From Liolophura sinensis (lineage: Eukaryota; Mollusca; Polyplacophora; Chitonida; Chitonidae): a stretch of 64,000 nucleotides of DNA. Where the stretch lies: NCBI RefSeq assembly GCF_032854445.1, contig NC_088298.1, forward strand, positions 22,097,295 through 22,161,294, read 5' to 3'. Position 1 is the stretch's first letter, and every line of letters begins with the position of its first letter. Positions 25,351-35,686 of the stretch are shown here, piece by piece. Made by a program: the position numbers and the translations under genes. The notes under the pieces are model-generated. The model did no database searches. It was not told where the DNA came from and worked only from the letters and a program-made list of their open reading frames with translations.

Positions 25351-27055
25351 GACGAAAAGATAGTATATGTCTATTGTTATTACACAGACATGAACATTCG
25401 TATTTACCTTTTGTATGTACAGTTGCTGACAGACATTTGTCAATGGGTGACCAATTTAACGAATTAGTGGGTGCCCCACATACTAGCTGTGCACTACACT
25501 CCATTCAAATCAGGCACGTCCGTCATGCAATAGCTTTTTCTAATGAGTAGAAGTATAGACTTTAGGCAGCACTATTCTATTTATTTTTTTAGTTGATCAG
25601 TGTTTCATGCCGTACTCAAGCAACAGCAACAGTAGCTTGACAATTTAATGTCTTTTTTTCGCAGAACGTTATACCATATTGATGAACAACATGTCTATAC
25701 CTTTACGTTTCCAAAAAGCTAAACAAAAATGTAATTTCCTCATTTCAGCACTAGAAATATCTGTTCCAAAAATTAGAATTATTACGGTATTTTCAGGGAA
25801 TTTGCGTAAAAAAATATCACGACTGTGTCAATAGTTGAGGTGAGACCGGTATAAACATAAAAAGTGAATACCAATCATGAGGAACACAGAGCCACCATTT
25901 TCTCATCTTCTACAGTTGACGACGTTTTTCCGGCAAAAACCAGTTTGACACCACGCATGAGAAAGGAATCAGGGAAAGTCTCCCTCAATTCATAACACCA
26001 ATGACGTAAGAAGCGTCACCAACCAATCTACAAAACTTCCTAGTATAAAGTGTTTCAGTACAGGGCCTACAAGTGGGTTAATGTCATTCTAGCTGAATCA
26101 ACACCTACGACGTAGGAAGAGTCACGTAGCTATCAACAACATGCTTCCTTTTTATCAAAATTACAATCAGTTAATGTTGTGGAAACTTCAGCGAACCAGT
26201 CACCGCACTTGAATCAACGAGCACCCATATCTCCGTCCAATGCTGACTAAACATCAATAGGCCTGAACTAACTCATTATGATCTCTGTTTTTTAAACAAA
26301 GGAGAAAAGAAACAATGATAATTTTATAAATTTTAGATAAAAAGTAGATACATTTTAATCCCCTAAACCACAACGCACATTGTATTGAAAAATTAATATG
26401 TTAAATTTAATAGAAATTTTCAATGAATGTCAAACTCTTTGCTTACACTAGCTATTTTGTCCCCTAAATGCATTTGTAATACATTTAAGGTGAATATTCC
26501 CCTTTATGTACATTTTCCCCTGTTGACGTTCCCCCTTATGGACAATTCCCCCATCGCATAATTCCCCATAATATATACAGGTATAACCAGTATATGAACA
26601 CCTATATTTTTGCTCTAATTTGATACGTAAGGGTAATCACCTGAGCCTGGGATGTTATACACCTGGTAAACGGTTACATAATAGACCGAGGGCTTCAGTG
26701 CCGAGGTCTGTAATTGCATCCCTTAACAGTACCAGGTGTGTAACCGAGATCAAACACCATAAGCGAATAGTGTTAGTCTTCTTACATAATAACGCTATTC
26801 TTCGCCCGCAAGCGCTTTATGTTGTGTATTGTCCAGTTTCGAGGAACCCCTCTTACGACAATCATTAACATGAATAACGCCATATATAGAAGTTCTAATA
26901 AGAGGAAGGCGGTTTGGCTTTGTCAGACATGTACCACAAAAATGCGCATAAAGCGACACCAAATTTAAAACCTTTTTTGCACATTTTATGTCCACGAAAA
27001 ATCCGAAGCTATAAGTATAGATCAGACCCGACGGCAAATGAAACTATGAACTTGA
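25351..27055. other. unannotated DNA with a hairpin and a short C-rich motif run
   Basis: Short reiterations of TTCCCC(C)TTATG lie at 26,490-26,570. An imperfect nested hairpin is at 26,654-26,744 (separate finding). Nothing else is supported. Confidence 0.4.
26654..26744. other. hairpin-forming inverted repeat
   Basis: GTTATACACCTGGTA at 26,654-26,668 is matched, with one mismatch, by the reverse complement of TACCAGGTGTGTAAC at 26,730-26,744. Inside, the interval 26,684-26,708 starts GACCGAGG and ends CCGAGGTC, giving a partial inner stem. It could be a small foldback element or a structured RNA; no family recognised. Confidence 0.5.
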
Positions 27056-27057
27056 CT

Positions 27058-27385
27058 CATGTTGCCCCGATAGCTCAGCTGGTAGAGCGCCCCCTCCCCT
27101 ACCTCCCTCGGGGGCGGTAAAGAGTGAGGTGCAGCTTCTTCGCTTGGCGTTCAGATTTAAGGGGATAGTACAACGACTGGTTGACCCGTATCAGTATAAT
27201 GGCTCGGGTGGGGCCATTACTTGCCTTCGGTAAGTCGTCTCAGTGAAGCAGCACTTGATAAAAGAGTGTCGGAAATCCGTCCTGCAACAAGTAGGCACAT
27301 TACATACACTCTAAAGATTACTTCTTCCTCATATGACTGAAAAATTGTTAAGTACGACGTTATATCCAAAGCACTCACTCACTAT
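27058..27385 (+). repeat. SINE-B copy with recognisable tRNA A box
   Basis: The 5' end GCCCCGATAGCTCAGCTGGT then AGAGCG is a good tRNA 5' half with an A box. It is followed at once by GC-rich sequence instead of an anticodon arm, and no T-arm follows at the right distance, so it is not a tRNA gene. The body (CTTGGCGTTCAGATTTAAGG, ACTGGTTGACCCGTATCAGT, GAAATCCGTCCTGCAACAAG, ATGACTGAAAAATTGTTAAG, TACGACGTTATATCC) is the reverse of the B copies elsewhere. This sets the family's orientation. Confidence 0.8.
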
Positions 27386-28025
27386 TAAATCACCCACCTG
27401 ACAAAACAGACACAAAACAATCCTTATTTCCCCAAAACCAACATTTTGGAACTTTCTTTCGATGGCAGTGTCAAATCAGTAATTATTGTTTGTGTCAAGC
27501 ACCTGTTGTTAACTCAGTGGTATAAAATATGATATTTTCAAAATATTTTTAGATATATTTTATTATACATGAAGATATGTTATAATACAGATTTTTAGCT
27601 GACATTGGGAGAAGCTTAAATACGTCGATTCTACGTCCCTGTCTACAGGGTAATATGCAAATTTGAAGAACCTATGAGGTGGAGAACGTACATGTCCGTT
27701 ATGTATAACAGGACAAGTGTTCATCATTCTTGGCGTGCATCATCCCTTTTCAGGGCTTGGAAAACGCCACATTCATAATTTCACTCCCACTTTCACATCA
27801 TCATTTTAGATGTGTTTCCATTGTCAGTCCGTATCGCACAGAAGCCTAATCTTAACGGTGTATCCATTATACCCTCGTCTATAACTGCCATATACATCCC
27901 ATATCATCGCTCCTGGTCAAAGAAACTGCACTTACCGGCTATAATATCACCCGTGTGTAACATTTATTACACTCTGTCAATATGTATATCCTGCATGACA
28001 TATTTGCATAACTGCTTAAAATTGT
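27386..28025. other. unannotated DNA
   Basis: No repeat or supported exon seen. Confidence 0.4.
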
Positions 28026-28283
28026 TGGTTAGCGCGCTACCGCAGGGTAATAACCCAGGAGTCTTCTCACAAATGCGGTCGCTGTGAGTTCAAGTCCAGC
28101 TCATGCTGGCTTCCTCTCCGGCCGTAAGTGGGAAGGTCTTGCAGCAACCTGCGGATGGTCGTGGGTTTCCCCCAGGCTGTGCCCGGTTTCCACCCACCAT
28201 AATGCAGACCGCCGTCGTATAAGTGAAATATTTTTGAGTACGGCGTAAAACACCAATGAAATAAATAAATAAATAAATAAGTA
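28026..28283 (+). repeat. SINE-A copy
   Basis: The head TTGGTTAGCGCGCTACCGCA (A-box-like) and the B-box-like GAGTTCAAGTCC at 28,086-28,097 are followed by the family body (CATGCTGGCTTCCTCTCCGG, CCTGCGGATGGTCGTGGGTT, CACCCACCATAATGCAGACC). It ends with TTGAGTACGGCGTAAAACAC and an (AAAT)n tail. Confidence 0.9.
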
Positions 28284-28394
28284 AAATTCACGACAAAGGA
28301 TATGCAAAACAGCTTAATATGTGTAACAGCTCCTAAATGTACTAAATCGTCTGATTTTATCTACCCAATGGCCAACATGCTGGGTTGATGAAGC

Positions 28395-28665
28395 GAGTCT
28401 TCCATAATCCTCGTGTCAAGTGGTAGTACGCAGTCTTACTCAATGTCGCTAATCCCTTATCCTCGTGTCGTATGGTAGTATCCAGTCTTACTCAGTGCCG
28501 CTAATCCACAATCATCCTATCGAGTGGTAGTACCCAGTCTTACTCAGTGTCTCTAATCCGCAATCCTCATGTCGAGTGATAGTACCCAGTCTTCCTTAAT
28601 ATCGCTAATCCACAATCCCCGTGCTGAGTTGTAGTACCCAGTCTTACTCAATGTCACTAATCCAA
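28395..28665. repeat. 52-bp tandem repeat, five copies
   Basis: The marker CAGTCTTACTCA recurs at 28,431, 28,483, 28,535, 28,587 (variant CAGTCTTCCTTA) and 28,639, exactly 52 bp apart. The rest of the unit is like CTAATCCACAATCCTCGTGT, CGAGTGGTAGTACC. Confidence 0.85.
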
Positions 28666-29097
28666 GTTGCAGCACAACTTTTATAAGACAATGAAATCAG
28701 CAATCTCGCATAATCCAAGTTTACATGTATAAACACACTCATAGTTTCATAAATTAGTGGGGCAAAATGTGCTCTAAAACCCAACAATGCGGGGATGACA
28801 CAATTATTATGGTATAACAACACTAAATCTACAGCACTGATACATCAGCTTAGGACAACAAATCGACTTTTATATTCTCTTCACATCAACGGAATCTGCA
28901 CTTCGATTTTCCTCTATTCTGTAACTAATAATGCTTGTGAGCAGTCCACGTTTATATATATGTATAAATATATATATGTACCCAGCGTCGCAACAAGAAG
29001 TTCAGTGTTTTAATGTCTTTGGTATGACCCTAATAGGGTTTAATTCTAGGTCTCAGGAATCATGACAAACTTTTCAAGTGTATCCTTAAAACATCTC

Positions 29098-29330
29098 TGA
29101 GTCGGTTAGCGCGCTAGGGCAGCGTAAAGACCCAGTAGCCTCTCACAAATACGGTCACTGTGAGTTCAAGTCCAGCTCATGCTGGCTTCCTCTCCGGCCG
29201 TAAGTGGGAAGGTCTGCCTGGGCTCTGCCCGGTTTCCACCCACCATAATGCTGGCCGCCGTCGTATAAGTGAAATATTCTTGAGTACGGCGTAAAACACC
29301 AATCAAATAAATAAGTAAATAAGTAAATTA
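29098..29330 (+). repeat. SINE-A copy
   Basis: CGGTTAGCGCGCTAGGGCAG (A-box-like), TGAGTTCAAGTCCAGCTC at 29,161 (B-box-like) and the standard body and tail (CTTGAGTACGGCGTAAAACA, CCAATCAAATAAATAAG). It lacks the piece between GGAAGGTCTG and CTGGGCTCTGCCCGG found in the 28-kb copy, an internal deletion. A SINE-B head remnant (TTTGGTATGACCCTAATAGG) precedes it at about 29,013-29,055. Confidence 0.9.
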
Positions 29331-29699
29331 AAACATCTCTGTTTATTGTGTAGTGACAAACGTTTCAGGTGTATTTTTAAATACCGGTGTATTCATAAAG
29401 AAGACATATGTGTGTGATTTGTAAAACACATTAATTTTAAAGAATATGGATTTTGTGTCTCTCAAGCGTTTATGATTACGCATGTTTAAGCTGTTCTAGT
29501 ATTTGAAGTGTATACAACGAAAACAAAGAACAAATGGACGTAAAATTAATCACAACAAATGTCAGACTTTTGATAAATATTGTTTTTTTTTCATAAGTGC
29601 TGCACAAAGCAGCAATAATTTAGCAATTTAGAAAAATAATCCTATCTCACATGGAGAAAACCATTTCGTCCTCATATGTTCAATGACGGCCTCAAACTG

Positions 29700-29968
29700 T
29701 ACACTCAAAAAATCAATCTGTTAATTTTAATAGAAAGTCTGTTGTCTGAGAAATGCTAGAATGTAATTTTGTAACTATAGCTTAATATTCTGTCATTAAT
29801 AACACACAACAATATCTTGTTAATCTAACAGAATTTTTGTGCTCAATTAATGGAATATGTGTGTGATATTTAACAGAACAACCTGTTGCAATAACAGAAC
29901 GCATTCTAGCACCACCATAAGACAACAGACTTTAAGTTAAAATTAGCAGATTAATTTTTTGAGTGCAA
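29700..29968. mobile_element. MITE-D, well-preserved copy
   Basis: The ends CACTCAAAAAATCAATCTGT and the inverse of ATTAATTTTTTGAGTG form terminal inverted repeats, continuing as TTTTAATAGAAAGTCTGTTG on the left and CAACAGACTTTAAGTTAAAA on the right. The arms pair for roughly 80 bp. The left flank is TA. There is no open frame, so it is a non-autonomous element. Confidence 0.85.
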
Positions 29969-30682
29969 TAATGTTTGTGCTTATTTACTTATTACTTTTA
30001 TCCTTACACAATGACATAGATTGTAAGATCACCTGCATTATCTAGGGTGTGTTTAATACAATGTGAGAAAAAATAAATTTAATGAGGAAAATAATGCATT
30101 TTTGTTTGCACGATACTAGTTAATGACTGAAACATTTTTGGCACTATAAAATTCATTATATATAGGAGTTCACTTTATATGTGTTAAAGGCCAAATCATG
30201 TTGTGACATTTGGTACATTTAATTAAATTACAAATCAAATTTAATTGTAAATTAAATTAAATTAAAAATATTAGATTAAATTAGATTAAATTAAATCAGT
30301 TTGTATAGGAATTTATTTTATATATGTAATAAGTCAAGACATGTTACACCTGTGACATTTGGTATCGTTAATTAAATTTTACAAAATCAATAAAATTCAT
30401 TTAATTTAAATAATTAATCTTTTTTATGAACCAAACAAAAATGTTGGGACTTTTACAATATAGTAGCCAAATCAGAGGGTTTCTCAGTTGATGTTAACTG
30501 GTTTTTTCCCCTATAGAAACTAGAAAGTAAATACAGACAGATAAATATGTCGAAATACCTTGAATATACTCTCAACCAGGAAGTTGTAGCTCCTTGTGAC
30601 GTAGGTTGCTATCATTGATAAATACACCAATACTACTGACGATCTAGCAGTCCATATATCAGCGCCGGTAAAGACAACCAAA
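29969..30682. other. AT-rich upstream region of the Shisa-like gene
   Basis: Contains AATTAAATTAAATT-type low-complexity sequence at 30,215-30,300 and 30,365-30,420. The 5' UTR and promoter of the gene starting at 30,683 should lie at its right end, but no TATA box or initiator can be called with confidence. Confidence 0.4.
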
Positions 30683-30746
30683 ATGAAGGATTACAGACAG
30701 ATTTTCCGATATATTTTCGTTGTGGCCGCCATTCTACTAGTTATTG
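30683..30746 (+). CDS. Shisa-like gene, exon 1: signal peptide
   Basis: The ATG at 30,683 opens MKDYRQIFRYIFVVAAILLV: a short basic start, then a hydrophobic core of about twelve residues, typical of a signal peptide. The exon ends at 30,746 before a consensus donor (GTGAGT), leaving one base of a split codon (phase 1). That base joins exon 2 at 32,561 to make Gly followed by LEVTLA, a plausible cleavage region. No domain identifies the family in this exon; the assignment rests on exons 3-5. The start is the only in-frame ATG near the hydrophobic core. The encoded protein should enter the secretory pathway with its N-terminus lumenal or extracellular. Confidence 0.75.
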
Positions 30747-30925
30747 GTGAGTATGCAGATAGCCATTGACCTCTAATTTAACCAGCGTGACGCAGGTGTT
30801 GTGCTAGATTTTACCATAAAAAAAACAGAGGGAAAACATAGCTTTCAAATTAAAAATTCTCTCTGGAAAAGTAATCAGAATGTGTAATAAGAATAACTGA
30901 AAATTTAGTAATCGGAAAAAATCAG

Positions 30926-31137
30926 TATTTCGCCCATTCACCTCCTTGTTATTTATCACTGCTGCTCCTTGCAAGAACCCGGATGGTGAAGACTGTGAAT
31001 TCTCCTACGTCTGTAGTAGCCTACCTGGTTTGATTTTAAGTACGTGTACACCGAAGGGTAGTTTTTTTAAGCTTAGCTGTCAAATTGACCTGGTTGGTTT
31101 ATACTGTAGCAATAAACTCCAGTATAACTTTGACTAG
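30926..31137 (+). CDS. possible alternative terminal exon: small Cys-rich peptide
   Basis: An open frame ends at TGA 31,137 and contains TAAPCKNPDGEDCEFSYVC followed by three further cysteines, six in all, with a compact spacing like small secreted peptides. An AG at 30,924-30,925 would start an exon in the phase needed to accept exon 1 (phase 1), placing this frame behind the signal peptide. The acceptor has a poor pyrimidine tract and there is no in-frame ATG. This is either an alternative 3' exon making a short secreted product, an old exon remnant, or chance. No family was recognised. The main transcript would skip it. Confidence 0.3.
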
Positions 31138-31139
31138 TA

Positions 31140-31310
31140 TTTATTTATTTTGTTGATTGGTGTTTTGTACGACGGTGCCAAGCATAATGGTGGGAGAAAA
31201 CCGGGCAGAGTCTGGGGAAAACACATGACCATCTGCAGGTTGCTGGAAAACCGTATTGTTGACATACTACCGAGCTGATAGTCTAACTACTTGGCCAGGG
31301 AGCCCCTCCC
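31140..31310 (-). repeat. SINE-A copy in intron 1
   Basis: In the + reading, TTGATTGGTGTTTTGTACGA, CATAATGGTGGGAGAAAACC, GGGCAGAGTCTGGGGAAAAC and GACCATCTGCAGGTTGCTGG are the reverse of the family A body. It ends near CTTGGCCAGGGAGCCCC, the complement of the tRNA-like 5' end. Confidence 0.75.
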
Positions 31311-31736
31311 CAACCTCACCCACCCCCACAAGACACCTGATTAAGGCCGGAGCACAAAGTTCAAAATTAATATAGCACAAAATAGTATGCCTTTGAAATC
31401 GTCGTTATTCATGAGCGGCATTTGTATGTATGTTTGTACACAAAATAAAACAAAATAAAACAAAAATTACAAAAAGACACATGTTTTGAAATTTTATCAA
31501 TAAATACAATATTATAGATTTGTATGTGTTAGCAATTTACACATACATACTTACGATTTGCGTTCCCAAGTATTTTTATGCCATCGGAATAATATCACTC
31601 AGAGCTATTGACATCACGGTGTTAATTCTCCCATCCTGTTATTCTGTTCGTCCATTTATAACCGAAATATCATAAAAACGGATTCATTTACCGCTATAAC
31701 ACATGGTGAACTTGATCAATGTTTGACGTCGCTGAG

Positions 31737-32365
31737 AAACCGTGAATATACAGTGTGACATGCCTAAACGTGGCACCGCAAAACAGTTTGGAGATAAACA
31801 AATTTAGTACTAAAGCGGACAATTTGACTACATGAATACAGTGTGACATGCATGACATGGCACCGCAAAACAGTTTGGAGGTAAACATATTTAGCACTAA
31901 AGCTTACAATTTGCCTACATGAATACAGTGTGACATGCATGACGTGGCGCCGCAAAACAATTTGGAGATAAACATATTTATTACTAAAGCTGACAATTTG
32001 CCTACATGAATACAGTGTGACATGCATGACGTGGCGCCGCAAAACAATTTGGAGATAAACATATTTATTACTAAAGCTTACAATTTGCCTACATGAATAC
32101 AGTGTGACATGCATGACGTGGCGCCGCAAAACAATTTGGAGATAAACATATTTATTACTAAAGCTGACAATTTGCCTACATGAATACAGTGTGACATGCA
32201 TGACGTGGCGCCGCAAAACAATTTGGAGATAAACATATTTATTACTAAAGCTGACAATTTGCCTACATGAATACAGTGTGACATGCATGACGTGGCACCG
32301 CAAAACAGTTCAGAGATAAACATATTTATTACAAAAGATGACAATTTGACTTCATGAACACAGTG
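31737..32365. repeat. 87-bp minisatellite in intron 1, about seven copies
   Basis: GAATACAGTG recurs at 31,921, 32,008, 32,095, 32,182 and 32,269, exactly 87 bp apart, with nearly identical units between 31,900 and 32,300 and more diverged ones at both ends. The period is a multiple of three and gives a 29-residue repeat open on the - strand (179 codons); no support for coding. Confidence 0.9.
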
Positions 32366-32560
32366 TAGTCGCACCCTATTCTGAAGTATTGTGAAAGAAT
32401 TTCTTTTATATTTTTCTCTCCATGTTCATTCCTTTAAAATCCTAATTATTTCAGCCGAAAAAACTGCCCCTACCGATTCGCCCTGTTTTTGCCTGACATG
32501 GTCGTTATCTGTAAATGATGATTTTTAAGGAGAGCCTTATATAACATGATTGTTTTTCAG

Positions 32561-32910
32561 GTTTGGAGGTGACGCTAGCTCGTGGGCGTGGTGGTGGTCG
32601 TGGAGGTAGTAGAGGCCGCAGTACATCCGTGGCGACAGTGAAGCGCGTAGCAGCAGTAGTGCGCGTAGCAGCAGTGGTACACGTAGCAGTAGTGGTACGG
32701 GTAGCAGCAGTGGTACACGTTTCAGCGGTGGTGGCAGTAGTGGTGTGCTTAGCAGCAGTGGTGGCAGCAGTAGTGCGCGTAGAAGTAGTGGTACGCGTTT
32801 TGGTGGGCGAGGCGTTAGTGGGGCACCTGGCGGCAGTACAACAGCGCTTACCACAGGCAACTTTGGAAATCGCAGACATTTCACAAGGAGGCGCTACTTA
32901 AACAACAAGG
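32561..32910 (+). CDS. Shisa-like gene, exon 2: RG-rich then Ser/Gly-rich extracellular region, frame broken
   Basis: The acceptor TGTTTTTCAG ends at 32,560. In the phase set by exon 1 the exon reads LEVTLARGRGGGRGGSRGRS. From about 32,631 to the donor GTGAGT at 32,911 the sensible frame is another one: Ser/Gly/Arg-rich (ARSSSSARSSSGTR, then GGRGVSGAPGG and NRRHFTRRRYLNNK). Only this second frame leaves the phase-1 base that joins exon 3 as Asp-Ala-Gln-Ile-Cys. The first frame meets TAA near the exon end. One base appears to be missing between about 32,613 and 32,640. Possible causes are sequencing or assembly error, a null allele, or use of an internal acceptor at 32,643 (GTGAAG, no pyrimidine tract). 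Low-complexity linkers between signal peptide and Cys-rich domain are common in fast-evolving surface proteins. Confidence 0.7.
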
Positions 32911-33389
32911 GTGAGTGTCGTAATAAAATAACCTGAAAATACAGTTTTTCTAAGCGCCTATAGCGGCCTGTCCGGAAAGTAAGTAGCTTGTAATCGTCAA
33001 TGACAAGAACTGTCAGAGCAACTTTACAACGGAAAACTTCTGACCCCTCTCGGAAAATATGCACGAAATAGAGGGATCATTTTCAGACATAAGGTATGTC
33101 TCAGAACAGAAACTTTTGTAAATAACTTTCCTCATTGCCCACATAAGCCTAGTCATCGTTTGGGCTTTCCTTTCGCGCATCCTTTAACTTACGGTATTAT
33201 GCCTGGACTCAGTACTATTTTCTTCCATTTTTGTCATGAAAGTCGAAAACAACTTGCTACTTTAAGGTCTTTGCGTCCATTTTGAGATGAGGTCTAAATT
33301 AAAAAGTTTTTCATTTTTGTGTACTTGGTGAGTGTGTGAATTTTTGGTAGGCTGGACGGCTTAAATTAAAAATGAAAATGGTTTTCACA

Positions 33390-34060
33390 GTGCCCTGACA
33401 GGTTTCTTCTTCCCATTGAGATTCTTAAGGAATCTGACTGGTTTTCTCCGACCAGTGAGTTTCCGGGAAAGTTTTGACTGGTTTTCTCTTCTGGATATGT
33501 TTTATTATGATTCTGACTGGTTACCTCTGCCCAATAAGTTTTGACAGCTTTCTGACTGGTTTTCACTGCCCAGTGAGTTTCCTCGGGGTAGAGAATGGGT
33601 TTTCACTGCCCTGTGAGTTTCCTCGGGTAGTGAATGGGTTTTTCTACCAAGTGAGCTTCCTCGGGTAGTGAATGGGTTTTTCTACCAAGTGAGTTTCCTC
33701 GGGGTAGTGAATGGGTTTTTCTACCAAGTGAGTTTCCTCGGGTTAGTGAATGGGTTTTTCTACCAAGTGAGTTTCCTCGGGGTAGTGAATGGGTTTTTCT
33801 ACCAAGTGAGCTTCCTCGGGGTAGTGAATGGGTTTTTCTACCAAGTGAGTTTCCTCGGGGTAGTGAATGGGTTTTTCTACCAAGTGAGCTTCCTCAGTGA
33901 TCTACCGATTGCCTTCTGCCCAGTAAGTTTCATCAGGACTCATGATTGGTTTCCTCCGCCAAATACGTTTCCTCATGCTTCTTACTGGTCTCTTTGCCCA
34001 ATAAGTTTCTCCGGGATTCTGATCAGTCTCCTGTGTCCATTTGTCTCAGGGTTCATAAAT
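33390..34060. repeat. 39-bp minisatellite in intron 2
   Basis: The core at about 33,590-33,900 has nine units of GGTAGTGAATGGGTTTTTCT plus ACCAAGTGAGTTTCCTCGG. It is flanked on both sides by diverged units (TTCTGACTGGTTTTC, CCCAGTAAGTTTC). It reads as a 13-residue repeat on +, with no evidence of coding. The array contains many GTGAGT- and CAAGTGAG-like strings that resemble splice donors. Confidence 0.85.
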
Positions 34061-34124
34061 TAACCGTAAAGGATAAATTTAAATGGTCTGCTTTATTGCA
34101 AACTTTCATTATCTGCGTTTTCAG

Positions 34125-34275
34125 ATGCCCAAATTTGTGAGAATAATAACTTGTACTTAACTGAAGATGAGGCATTTGTCGGAAAGTTCATCTGTCCGAT
34201 GAGTCACCAGCCTGACAACTATGTTTATTGCTGTGGAGAATCAGGGAATCAAAGATGCTGTGCCTTTGACCATGA
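34125..34275 (+). CDS. Shisa-like gene, exon 3: Cys-rich Shisa-type domain
   Basis: The acceptor GCGTTTTCAG ends at 34,124 and the donor GTAAGT starts at 34,276. With the phase-1 base of exon 2 the exon reads DAQICENNNLYLTEDEAFVG, then KFICPMSHQPDNYVYCCGES, then GNQRCCAFDHE. The order C, F-x-C-P, Y-C-C-G, C-C is the hallmark of the N-terminal Cys-rich domain shared by the Shisa, CYYR1, VOPP1 and WBP1 group. In vertebrate Shisa proteins this domain lies before the single membrane span; family members hold receptors in the ER or modulate AMPA receptors. Which of these roles applies here cannot be read from the sequence. The exon ends in phase 2 and joins exon 4. Confidence 0.85.
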
Positions 34276-34479
34276 GTAAGTCTGAATTGTTCAGCAGCGG
34301 CCCGCCATAAGCTGACCTCTCGCACAACTATAGCAGGATTCTTGTAAATATAAGCGTCAAATCCGACATTCCTATACCATTGTGTAGATATTGCTGTGGT
34401 CGGTGGATGTGGTGACTAATACATAAAGGTCACCACAAGCCACTTCCAGCATGTAGCGTTATAACTGTGGTTAGTGGAT

Positions 34480-35240
34480 GCGGTGTCTAACGCTCACCAC
34501 AAGCACACTTTTAGCAGGCTTCTAGCATTCCACTTCCAGCATGTAGCATTACAACTGTGGTTAGTGAGTGCTTGGGGTTTAACGTCGTACTCAACAATTT
34601 TTCAGTCATATGACGACGAAGGAATCATTAGGGTGCATGCACGTGTGATGTGCCTCCTTGTTGCAGGACGGATTTCCACCGCTCTTTTATTTAGTGCTGC
34701 ATCACTGAGACGACTTAACGAAGGCAAGTAAGCCGCCCGCCCGAGCCATTATACTGATACGGGTCAACCTGTCGTGGCACTATCCCCTTCATGCTGAACG
34801 CCAAGCGAGGAAGTTACAACTTCCACTGTGGTTAGTGGATGGAGTGTCTAACGCTCACCACAAGCACACTTGTAACAAGCTTCTAGCATTCCACTATCAG
34901 CACGTAGCGTTACAGCTATGATCAGTGGATACCGTCTAATGCTCACCAAAAGCACACTTGTAGCAAGCTTCTAGTATTCCACTTCAAGCATGTAGCGTTA
35001 CAGCAGTCACTGCATACCATGTCTAAAGCTCACCACAAGCACACCTGTAGCAAGCTTCTAGCATTCCACTACCAGGGCATAGCGTTACAGCTGTGGTCAG
35101 TGGATACAGTGTCTAATGCTCACCACATGCACACTTGTAGCAAGCTTCTAACATTCCACTACCAGCACGTAGCGTTACAGCTGTGGTCAGTGGATACCGT
35201 GGCTGATGCTCACCACAAGCACACTTGTAGCAAGCTTCCA
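34480..35240. repeat. 90-bp minisatellite in intron 3, split by a SINE-B
   Basis: AGCGTTACAG recurs at 35,081 and 35,171, 90 bp apart, with units like CTGTGGTCAGTGGATACAGT, GTCTAATGCTCACCACAAGC, ACACTTGTAGCAAGCTTCTA, GCATTCCACT. Units occur on both sides of the SINE-B at 34,563-34,835, so the SINE landed inside the array. A reading frame is open at 35,019-35,327 because 90 is divisible by three. Confidence 0.85.
34563..34835 (-). repeat. SINE-B copy inside the 90-bp array
   Basis: GCTTGGGGTTTAACGTCGTA, CTCAACAATTTTTCAGTCAT, ATGACGACGAAGGAATCATT, TGCAGGACGGATTTCCACCG, ACGAAGGCAAGTAAGCCGCC, ACTGATACGGGTCAACCTGT and AACGCCAAGCGAGGAAGTT give the fullest B body in the window. The tRNA head (on -) is cut off where array sequence resumes. 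Confidence 0.85.
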
Positions 35241-35350
35241 TCGTTGCGCGGCGCAATGACCCAGGAGCCTCTTGGCAATGCGCTTATGATGACTCACTCT
35301 CCGGTCTTACGTGAGAAGGTCTGTTAGCAACCTGCGGGTTGGCGTGGGTT
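35240..35350 (+). repeat. SINE-A fragment at the end of the 90-bp array
   Basis: GCAATGACCCAGGAGCCTCT, CTCTCCGGTCTTACGTGAGA, AGGTCTGTTAGCAACCTGCG and GGCGTGGGTT are pieces of the family A head and body. The tail is missing. Confidence 0.7.
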
Positions 35351-35686
35351 TGTAACCGTAAGCGAATGATATCCCGATGCAACCTGCTTTGTACACCATA
35401 TTCTTAGGCGACCAAAACGTTTACCATAACTGGGTATGTGTTAAGTGTTATTTTCTTGAAAATGTCTTTTTCATTAGTCAGAATAAAACAAAATCATTCC
35501 CTGTGGACTCACCCTATTTTTTTCTGATAGAATTGAGTTATCCCCAACAAAGAAGTTATCCCCAACAAAAAATATTTTATGGGTATCCCTTCATCCAGAT
35601 TTCTCTCGCAGTACCCGAAAAACGTCTAATGAATTGATTACATGTTATTAATTGAGCACACATTATATCTGGCATATTCTTCTTAG

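Noticed and set aside
27061-27130. tRNA gene
   Set aside because: Only the 5' half with an A box fits; no anticodon or T arm follows. It is the head of a SINE.
31764-32303. 179-codon frame on the - strand
   Set aside because: Lies inside the 87-bp array, in an intron of the + strand gene.
35019-35327. 102-codon frame as an extra exon of the Shisa-like gene
   Set aside because: It is the 90-bp minisatellite running into a SINE-A fragment; exons 3 and 4 join correctly without it.
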